Source: Symsagittifera roscoffensis
Lineage: Eukaryota > Xenacoelomorpha > Acoela > Convolutidae
Assembly: GCF_963678635.1 (NCBI RefSeq)
Contig: NW_026971585.1
Coordinates: 1-42,599 of the forward strand
Reading direction: 5' to 3'
DNA: 42,599 nucleotides
Shown: positions 34,990 to 42,570 of the stretch, piece after piece
Numbering within the stretch: position 1 is the first letter of the stretch
Layout of the letters: every line of letters begins with the position of its first letter
Program-made: the position numbers and the translations under genes
Notes under the pieces: model-generated
What the model was told of the DNA's origin: nothing
Databases searched by the model: none
What the model saw: only the letters and a program-made list of their open reading frames with translations

Positions 34990-36000
34990 GGTGAATCTGC
35001 AACAGGCCAAAAATCAGATTAGCTGTTTTGGACTCCACAAACAAATAAGTAAAACATCTACAGCCCAAAATAGCTCCCAATTTAGGCAATTTTGGCGGAA
35101 TCCACTACAGTATCTGCGGAATGTGGAACCCACAAACATTTTTAAGAGTTTAGGTTGAGTGAAAGTGAGCTGTTGTGGGATCTTCAACTGTAAACGCTTT
35201 CTGCAAACTTCAAGTGGAATCCGCAAATTTTAAGCATAATCTGAATTTTAAAAGTGCATTCCACTAACATAGATGGTTACGTCTTGAATTTAGATTTTAA
35301 ATTAAATCTTGTATTGTGGGTGAACTGCACGACTGTCCAACTGTTCAATCTTTTTTACTGCCAAGAATTTGAACTAACCAGCTAAACCTCAAATGTTGAA
35401 AGAATGAACACTTTTATGATCTCAAAGATTGAATTGTTGAACACCTTCCCAATCTCAAGGACTGAAAGAATGAACAATTTTTGATCTCAGAAACTGAAAG
35501 TATGAATACAGACTGAGGCAAAATTTTTCATGTGTGAGGCAAAATTTTTCATGGGTGAGGCACAAACTGAGGCAAAATCTCCAAATATTTACGGAATACA
35601 TCCACCTTTCCTTGCCTATAATTTCTTTCTATAATTTTGTTGCAACTGCTAGATACTAATCTAGGTATAGCTCTTATTTTGTTCACGCAAGACTTGTTCA
35701 GTTCAGGATAACAAACAAAACTAAATCCACTCATGTACCTTTGCATAACCCGCTTACATTTTGCGGAATCCAATTACGTTTGCGGAATCCGGTTAAAAAT
35801 TGTGGAATCCGCCGACAAACGTTACGTTAAAGTTATTGGTACATGAAATCCGCGGAAACTACAAAAGCGGAATCCACTTGCATTTTGGAACATGCTCAAA
35901 AACTTGCTTCTGGAATCCACGAAGTTACAGAGACCAATTTGTGTGCCTATCCAGTGCACAGTTTGACCTCGTAAAGAACAACAAAAAAAACTGAAATGAA
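34990..36000 (+). repeat. Dispersed repeat, GCGGAATCC family (copy 2, interrupted)
   Basis: Two blocks, about 34990-35270 and 35740-36000, are rich in GCGGAATCC and related words (TGGAATCCGC, GCGGAATCCAC). The right block runs parallel to the copy at 27228-27515: CCGCTTACATTTTGCGGAAT, GCCGACAAACG, then CCACTTGCATTTTGGAACA, CTTGCTTCTGGAATCCACG and GTGTGCCTATCCAGTGCACA. The intervening segment holds short tandem repeats, so this may be one interrupted element or two. Confidence 0.6.
35395..35580. repeat. Two adjacent short tandem repeats in intron 4
   Basis: 35395-35511 holds about 3.5 degenerate copies of a unit of about 32 bp (TTGAAAGAATGAACA, then TGATCTCAAAGA). 35514-35580 holds two near-identical 21-bp copies of TGAGGCAAAATTTTTCATG plus two truncated ones. 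Both are simple minisatellite-type arrays inside the dispersed repeat region. Confidence 0.7.
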
Positions 36001-36181
36001 TCGGTTTAATTTATTCTGAATTCTTAGTTAGCAAAACATTTGGGTTGGTACATTCTGTGGTTTTTTAGTTTTGAATGACCGCGTACTTATGTGTGTTTAT
36101 GTTGTTGTTTATGATTACGTTTAAAAATTTCAATCTCTATTTTTTGCTGGAATTAACTTTGTCTTTTTGCTGATTTTAAAG

Positions 36182-36362
36182 AGCAGCAGCAATGCTAGAA
36201 GTGGCAATAACACTGGAAATAACCCCTTCAACTACACGCACTCAAGGTCACTTCTATCGGAGGAGGTGCATGCTCTAGATTTAAATGGAAGGGGAGGGGG
36301 AGGAAGAGGAGCTGATGTAAGTAACGACCAGCTGGGTGCAAGTGTCATTAGTGGATTATCAG
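36182..36362 (+). CDS. ccdc170-like: CCDC170-like, coding exon 5
   Basis: Encodes residues 632-691 plus one base of 692. The acceptor is GATTTTAAAG|AGC, phase 0. The product begins SSSNARSGNNTGNNPFNYTH and has a glycine patch (GRGGGGRGAD). It ends VISGLSG, completed by exon 6. The donor used is TTATCAG|GTACAA (36363), because it gives the phase required by exon 6 and completes a motif duplicated in exon 7. A textbook donor GAT|GTAAGT at 36317 also exists. Its phase 0 does not match exon 6 but would match exon 7 or 8, allowing an isoform that skips exon 6. Confidence 0.75.
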
Positions 36363-36804
36363 GTACAATTTTGTCTCTTCCGTAATTTTTTTTTCCTAAA
36401 ATTTTTCCTTAAATTGTTTTTTGTTCTGATCTCACTTGTCTTTTTCACCTCTACTGTCTGTGTGCCTTTGGCTCGAGTTTTTGTTATAATTGCAGAAAAG
36501 CAGCCTCCGTAAAGCAAGTCTATGTTTAAATGTAATTAATTTTTTCTCGATCTTAATTCTCAAAACATATCGTTTTTTTTCTAATGCAAAACTTCATAGC
36601 CTCAAATACCGTAGAAGAACCACAGAACATTATTGGAATTTTTCAAAAATCGTCATTTGAACTATTTTTGAACCCGCTGCTTCATGAAGGCCTCAAATGT
36701 TGCATGCACGTTTTCATTAAAAAAAAAGAAAACTGGTTCATCTAATATTTTTGAACGTGTTTCCGTTTGTATTTTGAAAATGAACTCGAACATGTTTTTC
36801 ACAG
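36363..36804 (+). other. Intron 5
   Basis: Intron of 442 bp, GTACAA...TTCACAG. T-rich with no element recognised. The frame of exon 6 stays open upstream to 36684, but that part is intron-like in composition. Confidence 0.6.
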
Positions 36805-37670
36805 GCACTGAGTATGTACCATCATCACAATCTGAGTACCATGAGCAGTGTTTTCCTCCAATTGAGGGAGACGGAAAAATCAACCCAAACCAGGAGTACA
36901 TAGAGAGTCTTTCCCAGCCTCAAGCCAACAGACCTTTGTTGCCGCCCCGCTCCCCCGGCGGAGCAGCCTCCCCTGGACCAGGTGGATCTGGAATCGGACT
37001 CTCACGGCCTTTCTCAGCAAATGGATCAATTTTCTCCAGATCTGTCGCATCCGTATCAAACAAACCTCCACCTTCAGTTAGCACATGTACGATTCCAGGG
37101 CTACCGGAAGAGACCAAAGCGACAACGGGAACTGTAGGGACCGAAGGCGCCGACACGACTTCGGATTTCGAAACAAGTCGTGAAAACAACTCGATGCTAC
37201 AATTGTCTATTCGTGATGGTGACGCGGAATCGCAAACTAAGGGTACGAGCACCAAAAGTGGATTTCTCGATCTCGGAGGTGGGAAAATATCTTCGGGTAA
37301 AAAAGACGCTGGCGAATTATCAGCCTTAAGGACTCAGCAAGACTCAGGAAACCCTACTGAAACTCAAGATTTTTCTCAAACTAACCTGATCAGTAAATCT
37401 TCAAACTCAAACCAAATGGAAGGTGGTTCGGCGGTTCGACCAGCATTCGGAGTTGGTGCTAAAAGGTTCTCAAAATCAGTTTCGACGGGAAATTTGATTA
37501 AAAACTCCCCAGCAAGTGGACTTGACGGAAAAGACTTAAGCGCAGGTTCATCTGGCCGAGCAAAGACTTTGTCGAAAACAAAATCCCAAGGCTATATGTT
37601 TGCTGATGGCAGAACTATAGATGCAGAAGACCTGAAGAAAAGTCCTTTTGGAGCTAACAAAACTTCCGAG
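36805..37670 (+). CDS. ccdc170-like: CCDC170-like, coding exon 6 (large disordered exon)
   Basis: Encodes the end of codon 692 and residues 693-980. The acceptor is TTTTTCACAG|GC, where g|gc gives Gly. The donor is TCCGAG|GTAAAC, phase 0. It opens with TEYVPSSQSEYHEQCF (residues 693-708), a motif repeated in exon 7. Next comes a proline/glycine-rich stretch with RPLLPPRSPGG, which fits a PxxPxR SH3-ligand pattern, then a long Ser/Thr/Gly-rich region (KSVSTGNLIKNSPASGLDGK). There is no domain and no predicted membrane segment. An open frame without stops across 866 nt in AT-rich DNA, with good splice sites, makes it a firm exon. Its low complexity means function cannot be inferred. Confidence 0.85.
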
Positions 37671-38033
37671 GTAAACTTATTTTCGTAAATAAAAATTAAT
37701 ACGCACTAAAATCAATTGAATTTGAAATATGTTTCTCCAAAACCAAGTTTACTAAGTTATGCAAAATTATCGGTGCGATTCTTATAGCTTCTCAGATTGA
37801 AGTTATTTTTCTTTTAAGCCAACACTTAGAAAACAAATTATTTTTAGTGAATGATAGGCTTTCGATGTTAAAAAAAGGTGATAAAAAATTTACCCACATA
37901 ATTTCTGATTTATCTTACTTTATTTTGAATAAACCAGCCAAACTATTTGTTTATCCCAGAAGACAAAACAAAATATTTTCAATCAGCTTTTGTTCTTGGG
38001 AAAATTATAAACCGTTTTTTATTCCTTTTCAAG
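37671..38033 (+). other. Intron 6
   Basis: Intron of 363 bp, GTAAAC...TTTTCAAG. AT-rich with nothing recognised. A 66-codon frame at 37847-38047 overlaps its 3' part but is in the wrong phase to matter. Confidence 0.6.
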
Positions 38034-38255
38034 ATGCCTGCAAATGAGAGGGGTGGAGAAGAAGACTGTTTAGAGGAGGGAGAAGAGGGGGAGGCGGTGG
38101 TTAGTGAACTGTCTGGTGCAGAGTACGTGCCTGTATCAAAGTCTCCCTACCACCAGGACTGCTTCAATTCCGAAGACGGCGGCGATGAGGGGGCGGATAA
38201 TGGAGTGACCCAGGATGTGAGCCCCATGAGTGGAGAGTACGAACCATTCAAGGGG
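38034..38255 (+). CDS. ccdc170-like: CCDC170-like, coding exon 7
   Basis: Encodes residues 981-1054, phase 0 at both ends. The acceptor is CCTTTTCAAG|ATG and the donor AAGGGG|GTAATT. Its first codon is an ATG. It is highly acidic at the start (GGEEDCLEEGEEGEAVVSEL) and contains AEYVPVSKSPYHQDCF at 38118-38165, a second copy of the exon 6 motif. It ends with SGEYEPFKG, possibly a third, partial copy. Because length and phase are multiples of three (222 nt), it could be skipped without breaking the frame. Confidence 0.8.
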
Positions 38256-38617
38256 GTAATTATAGAAAAAAACTACTAAAGTTACTCAGCCTGTATTCAA
38301 AATTTGAAATTCACTGTTAATTTCTTTCTGTGGATACAATTTCGAGAGTAAATCAACCAGCCGAAGTACAAACTAACCGAAATTGCGCGGAGTATATAAG
38401 CAAGCCAAAAACTTACATCATATGAATAAACTTGCATAAATTTCGTAACTGTAACATAATTGTTAGATAACTACAATGGTGGAGGTTCTCAACTAATTTT
38501 TCGACTTTGTCAGTCGCGGAATTCATAATTCGGTGACCATAAATCCACAGTCTGAACAGGATTTTAATTCGCGAACAAACTCTGGAAATACCTTATCTCG
38601 GTCGCGATGATCGGAAA

Positions 38618-39050
38618 ATTAGTCCCGGCATGGTCAAATAAAGTTAGTCGCGGCATGGCCGAAATATTATTCGCGGCGTTCGAAAAATTAGTCGCGGCAT
38701 GGTAAAAAAATTAGTCGCGGCGGTCAACAAATTAGTCGCGGCATGGTCAAAAAGTTAGTCGCGGTGGTCAAAAAATTATTGGCGGCAGGGTCAAAAAATT
38801 AGTCGCGGTGGTCGAAGAATTAGTCGCTATGGTCGAAAAGCAAGTCGCCGCGGTCGAAAAATTAGTCTTGGCGGTTGAAAAACTAGTCGTGGAGGTCGAA
38901 AAATTAGTCAAGGCTTGATCAAAAAATTATTCGCCGCGGTCAAAAATTAAGTCGCAGTGGACAAAAAATTAGACGCGGTGGTCAAAAAACTAGTCGCGGT
39001 GGTCGAAAATTTAGTCTTAACGGTCGAAAAATTACTCAAGTGGTCGAAAA
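38618..39050. repeat. Minisatellite, about 20 copies of a 20-24 bp unit
   Basis: Consensus AATTAGTCGCGGTGGTCAAAA with a longer variant containing CGGCATGGTC. About 20 imperfect copies fill 433 bp. The earlier copies mostly carry the GGCATGG variant and the later ones the GGTGG variant, so the array evolved by regional expansion. The 14-bp word ATCAACCAGCCGAA occurs on both sides (38352-38365 and 39076-39089). The units are CpG-rich in AT-rich surroundings and contain no spacer structure. Confidence 0.9.
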
Positions 39051-39721
39051 AGACGAGATATAAACCAGTAGAAGTATCAACCAGCCGAAAATACGTAAGT
39101 GTTATATAATATATATGCTAAAAAAATTTCCAAAAAATGTTTCCTCCAAGTTAGATTTTAATATAACGATTTTTGTTTGATCGCTTTGCTAGCTCGAAAA
39201 TGAACAAGTATTAAAAAAATTTTAAACCAACTTTTCTCACAACTAAACTAAAACAACCGAATACAGTGTTCCTCTCTTTTTTCAAATTTTGAATAGTCGG
39301 AACAAACATTCAGCAATTGCAATGTCAACAAAAATTTTCTTGTCTAAGTGGTCTTGGAAGACAAAGTGTTTTGCTTGAAACATTTAAAACCGCACCTAAG
39401 TATAATGGATAATTTTTAATAGTATGATCATAATTGATCATTTCCGACATCTAAAAAATTTATCGTTATCCATCATAATTTATTATAGTTGATTACAATC
39501 TAATAATTTTGGCTCTGACTGCGATAAGTTTTGGTTGTCAAGATAATCCATTAGGATTGATAACTTTTGAAAACCAAAAATCTATTTCATCCACTACAAT
39601 CTATTTTAATTCAATTTTTTACAGTTCTAGAACCATTTTTCGAATCATTTTGCAGATTCTTGATTTTGATTTTTTTGTCTGTAAATGATTCCGATAATTT
39701 TTTATAAATTTATTTTAGCAC

Positions 39722-39900
39722 CAGTCGTGGATGTAGCAGCTGGAAAGCAGGGGGGTTACAGGCGTTTTTCTCCCCCTCACTTAGTGATGTTACCCTCTCA
39801 CGATCCAAAGTGTCCCTCTTTGGGCTATAGTACGGTTTTCTTTTTTAGCTGACCGACCTGAACTTTTTTAAGGGCGCCTTTGACGCTTACATAAAATTTG
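39722..39900 (-). mobile_element. Diverged hAT-like MITE fragment
   Basis: Read in the plus direction it parallels the first third of the copy at 28539-28973: GTCGTGGATGTAGCAG (terminus), CGATCCAAAGTGTCCCTCTT, GCTGACCGACCTGAA and AAGGGCGCCTTTGACGC. The order is conserved, while the sequence is well diverged and the opposite end is missing. Confidence 0.55.
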
Positions 39901-40150
39901 AGAAGAAATCTGTCTAATTAAACTTTCACAGAGTGAGAACCTTCCAAAATAATGTAAATTGTATGTAGAATAAATAATGTAAAATAAAATGAAAGGTGAA
40001 ATGTAGCAAATGTAGCAAAACTCAATATTTCCAAAGCTAAAACTTCAATGGTTTCATCTTAAAAAACAATTAAAACAACTAAAAATTTTAATTAAATGTT
40101 TTAGGTTATTTTATTAGGTTTTTTTTTTCTAATATATATATATATTACAG

Positions 40151-40304
40151 ACTGTCTCGATCAGCAGAAAGCAGAACGCAGACACACAGACTACGCCTAG
40201 CGGGAAGAAGTTATGTTCTTTTGGTTCTAAGGGGTCTGCTACAGGGTCCAAGAATCAGAGTTCAACTGCAGAATCAGGAGTGCCGGGATTGGCCATTCCA
40301 AACG
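40151..40304 (+). CDS. ccdc170-like: CCDC170-like, coding exon 8
   Basis: Encodes residues 1055-1105 plus one base of 1106. The acceptor is TATATTACAG|ACT, phase 0. The donor is CAAACG|GTAAAC, phase 1. The product is Ser/Thr/Gly/Lys-rich (SRKQNADTQTTPSGKKLCSF), probably disordered. It has no family match. It is placed by its open frame, good splice signals and agreement of phase with exons 7 and 9. Confidence 0.75.
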
Positions 40305-40592
40305 GTAAACAAGACAAACCAATTATATTGTTTCTCTGAATTAAACTGAAACGAATGTTTCTCCAACTTTAAATCTCTAATTTTATTTCTTCATTCTTTA
40401 AGAATATATATTGAAAGGGAACCTCATCATCAAGAGCCATCAAAATGGCGCCAATTTTGACAAGAAAAAAATGTCTTCGAGTTGATTTAATGAAAGGGTT
40501 CAGATCACTCGAAAAAATTGTCGTTGGTACGTTGAAGCAACTTTCTTTTTCTCTACTTTGTCGATCTTTCTACTCGGGTTGAATTGTGGTAG

Positions 40593-40729
40593 GAGGTGGA
40601 TTCACTGGGGCGTCAGGAGGCAGACTGTCTCCGGCATCTCACGGATCCCGCAGTGGCATCAGTCAGGACCGGGAGGAGTTCGAGTCCCGTCTGGAGGACA
40701 TGGCAGACACCTGTCAGAAGGGAGTGGAT
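40593..40729 (+). CDS. ccdc170-like: CCDC170-like, coding exon 9 (return to coiled coil)
   Basis: Encodes the end of codon 1106 and residues 1107-1151. The acceptor is ATTGTGGTAG|GA, where g|ga gives Gly. It starts Gly/Ser-rich (GGFTGASGGRLSPASHGSRS), then becomes helical (DREEFESRLEDMADTCQKGVD), where the CCDC170 coil resumes. The 3' end is uncertain. GTACTC at 40730 gives phase 0, as exon 10 needs, and joins QKGVD to ALERAM. A GC donor at 40742 (CACAG|GCCAGT) is also phase 0 and would add VLAQ. I prefer the GT donor. Confidence 0.7.
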
Positions 40730-40867
40730 GTACTCGCACAGGCCAGTTGTATTTTTTTAAACATATCTCCTTTCACTTCTTTACTTTTCAACAGATCAAA
40801 CTTATATATCGAGTCCATAAAATAGTCCTCCAAAGACCGAGTTACTAGCGCTCTTTTATTTGCTTAG

Positions 40868-41034
40868 GCGCTTGAGAGAGCAATGGAAGCAGAGAGTAAG
40901 TTGGAGGAGCACGAGAAGAGGATCTGTGAGATGGAGAGCCAAGTGGAGGAACAGACGGCGATGGGGACAGGGGGAGGGGGAGGGGGAGGGGGACAGCAGA
41001 ACAAAAGGGTGCAGTTCCTCAAATTCCTCGAGAG
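40868..41034 (+). CDS. ccdc170-like: CCDC170-like, coding exon 10
   Basis: Encodes residues 1152-1206 plus two bases of 1207. The acceptor is TTTGCTTAG|GCG, phase 0. Residues ALERAMEAESKLEEHEKR form a coil, resembling ALQRAQKAE in vertebrate CCDC170. The coil is interrupted by a run of eight glycines encoded by GGGGGA repeats (about 40968-40993). It ends QQNKRVQFLKFLE, resembling the family's YLKFLDQL. The donor GAGAG|GTCATT is weak but leaves ag|a (Arg), which joins exon 11 in register with the family. Confidence 0.85.
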
Positions 41035-41464
41035 GTCATTTAAAAGAAGTCAATTATCAAAACTATAGAACTTTAGGTGCTCTACTTGATCGATTTGACT
41101 TTTAGACCCTCTGACCGAGTTATACACATTTGGAGGTCCTTTTTATACTAAAGCTGTTCCTTCTCATAACATCTCACTTTGTAATTATCCTTGGCAGTCA
41201 AACAAAAGCTTTGATTTTTCATTTAGAGCGTAAGGTAAAACCGCAGATTAGCACGTTCACATAAGAAAGATTTTAAGACAAATTAAACGAACTTTTGTAA
41301 TTTTGCTCACAAACTAATTTTAATATTGACGAAAGTCCCTTTTTTGAGGATAAAAGAGTTTAATATTGCTGGAAATTAATTTTGTATGGTACTAGTTTGT
41401 TGTCTCTGTGAAAAAAAAACAATTTTCTGAACACATTACCCTGATGACCGTGAAGGGTTGACCC

Positions 41465-41622
41465 GGTTATGTAGCAAAAAATAGACAGGTGATAAAGTAG
41501 ACTTGTCGTAAGCCAATCAGAATCGAGAAAAGAAATTATTTTGAACGTTCTGTTTTCATCTCGATTCTGATTGGCATACAACGTGTCTACTTTATGACAC
41601 GTCGACTTTTTGACCGCACTCT
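41465..41622. mobile_element. Foldback (hairpin) MITE with 9-bp flanking repeats
   Basis: Nearly the whole 158 bp is an imperfect inverted repeat with arms of about 60 bp. The best-matched part is ATAAAGTAGAC near 41492 with GCCAATCAGAATCGAGA (41512-41528), pairing with TCTCGATTCTGATTGGC (41559-41575) and GTCTACTTTAT. The loop is about 30 bp. GGTTGACCC occurs at both sides (41456-41464 and 41623-41631), consistent with a target-site duplication. It is too short to code; its family is not assigned. Confidence 0.75.
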
Positions 41623-41851
41623 GGTTGACCCAGTGCTCTAGCGAGGTGTATGGGAACAGAGCCTCAAACGTAAATACTCTACAAGTTTGATAGTCTCGTT
41701 TCCGGTTTTTATGACATTGATTTTCCTAGCTCTCTCAAGACACTTGAACCCGGGCTGAGGTGTTCGACTCATGATTCGACCGACACGGTCGAGTGGAGTC
41801 CGATTTTCGTCGCAAAATAGGATAGTCGAACGAACACTATAATCGAACAAA

Positions 41852-41957
41852 GTCGAATCATGGGTCGAACAGGGTCGAATCATGAGTCGAACAGGGTCGA
41901 ATCATGAGTCGAACAGGGTGGAATCATGAGTCAAACAGGGTCGAATCATGGGTCAAC
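41852..41957. repeat. 22-bp minisatellite, about 4.8 copies
   Basis: Tandem copies of GTCGAATCATGAGTCGAAC plus AGG, with few substitutions. An exact reverse complement of 19 bases of the unit, GTTCGACTCATGATTCGAC, lies upstream at 41762-41780. A transcript of this intron could therefore fold one upstream arm against any of several downstream copies. Confidence 0.9.
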
Positions 41958-42048
41958 TTAAGTTCCCATTTTTTATTTTAAAAATTATCTATTTACATTC
42001 AGAGTGTAGTTATGCTGAATCAGTTGTGTGAAGTGTTCTTGTATTTAG

Positions 42049-42242
42049 ACTGTGCAACTTGTTGAAAGTTGACCGGATAGCGGGCGAGTTGGGGCTGGAG
42101 ATGTGTGAGAGTGCCATTCTGCAGAAGGTGGAGCAACTACTCAAGAGACACAGCGACCACTCATTCTCTCTAGAAGGGGGAGGTGGAAACAACATGTCGG
42201 CACTCAATCGCAAGAACAAGATGCTAAGAGAGGAATTAGAAG
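42049..42242 (+). CDS. ccdc170-like: CCDC170-like, coding exon 11
   Basis: Encodes the end of codon 1207 through residue 1271 plus one base of 1272. The acceptor is TTGTATTTAG|A. It contains LLKVDRIAGELGLEM and ILQKVEQLLKR, resembling the vertebrate CCDC170 segment containing DQMAAELG and TEQLVRLE. A Gly-rich loop follows (SLEGGGGNNM), then a coil (ALNRKNKMLREELEG). The donor TAGAAG|GTATGT is a near-perfect consensus and leaves phase 1. Translation in the exon 11 frame has no stop upstream within the exon, so it is internal. Confidence 0.9.
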
Positions 42243-42373
42243 GTATGTCATTGTGTGTGCGCACATTTATGCATATATGAGTAGGTACACGCAAATACAC
42301 AACGCAGACGGAAGGAGAAGCGGCTAACTGCTCAGCAACTTGGTGTTCGAGATATTAATTTGTGATATTTCAG

Positions 42374-42570
42374 GAAAAGAGCTGCATATGGACATGTTGC
42401 GCAAGAAGATAGCTCAGTTGGAGGAAAAAGTACAGGGCTTCAAACTATCTCGGCAGAACTCGTCACACAAGCTGTCTACTGCCGAGAGACAGAACTCACG
42501 ACTCAAGTCGGAGCTGGATCGGATCCGAGATGAGTTGAGTACGGCCCAGTCGCGAGACAAAGAGCGGGAG
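42374..42570 (+). CDS. ccdc170-like: CCDC170-like, coding exon 12 (last in window)
   Basis: Encodes the end of codon 1272 through residue 1337. The acceptor is GATATTTCAG|GA, where g|ga gives Gly. GKELHMDMLRKKIAQLEE is the clearest family match, closely resembling SKELHMSLLRQKIAQLEE of vertebrate CCDC170. Continuous heptad-like coil follows (QNSRLKSELDRIRDELS). The donor CGGGAG|GTTTGT is phase 0. The vertebrate protein continues about 150 residues beyond this point, so a few more exons should lie to the right of the window. Confidence 0.9.

Larger units (their letters stand above)
32314..36181 (+). other. Intron 4 with compositional island and repeats
   Basis: Intron of 3868 bp, GTCAGT...TTTAAAG. 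It is AT-rich at 32314-32930 and 34261-34985, where I see nothing. A 23-bp unit (CAGTACTTWTTTAACGTACC) is duplicated in tandem at 32996-33041. It contains the less AT-rich island (32930-34260), two blocks of the GCGGAATCC repeat, and two short tandem repeats (35395-35580). Confidence 0.65.
38256..40150 (+). other. Intron 7 with minisatellite and MITE fragment
   Basis: Intron of 1895 bp, GTAATT...ATTACAG, with a (TA)n run just before the acceptor (about 40132-40144). It contains a minisatellite of about 21 bp unit (38618-39050) and a diverged MITE fragment (39722-39900). The rest (38256-38617, 39051-39721, 39901-40150) is AT-rich with nothing recognised. Confidence 0.65.
41035..42048 (+). other. 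Intron 10 with foldback element and minisatellite
   Basis: Intron of 1014 bp, GTCATT...GTATTTAG. It contains a foldback element (41465-41622), a 22-bp minisatellite (41852-41957) and an inverted copy of that unit (41762-41780). The first 420 bp are AT-rich with nothing recognised. Confidence 0.65.
25001..42570 (+). other. ccdc170-like: CCDC170-like coiled-coil gene, 12 exons, 3' end outside window
   Basis: Twelve coding exons chain with matching split codons at all eleven junctions and no stop, giving 4011 nt or 1337 codons before the window ends. The family is recognised from three places: the coil around RENNARQASLIKSLRE (residues about 186-201), the FLKFLE / LLKVDRIAGELG join of exons 10 and 11, and GKELHMDMLRKKIAQLEE in exon 12. 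Each resembles the corresponding segment of vertebrate CCDC170 in the same order. Mammalian CCDC170 is a Golgi-associated protein that binds and stabilises microtubules; that role is family knowledge, not shown here. The vertebrate protein is about 715 residues, so this one is far longer, mainly from a central low-complexity insertion (residues about 385-1118). Confidence 0.85.

Noticed and set aside
38618-39050. Regular short repeats, possibly CRISPR-like
   Set aside because: Units are contiguous with no unique spacers, and the sequence is eukaryotic.
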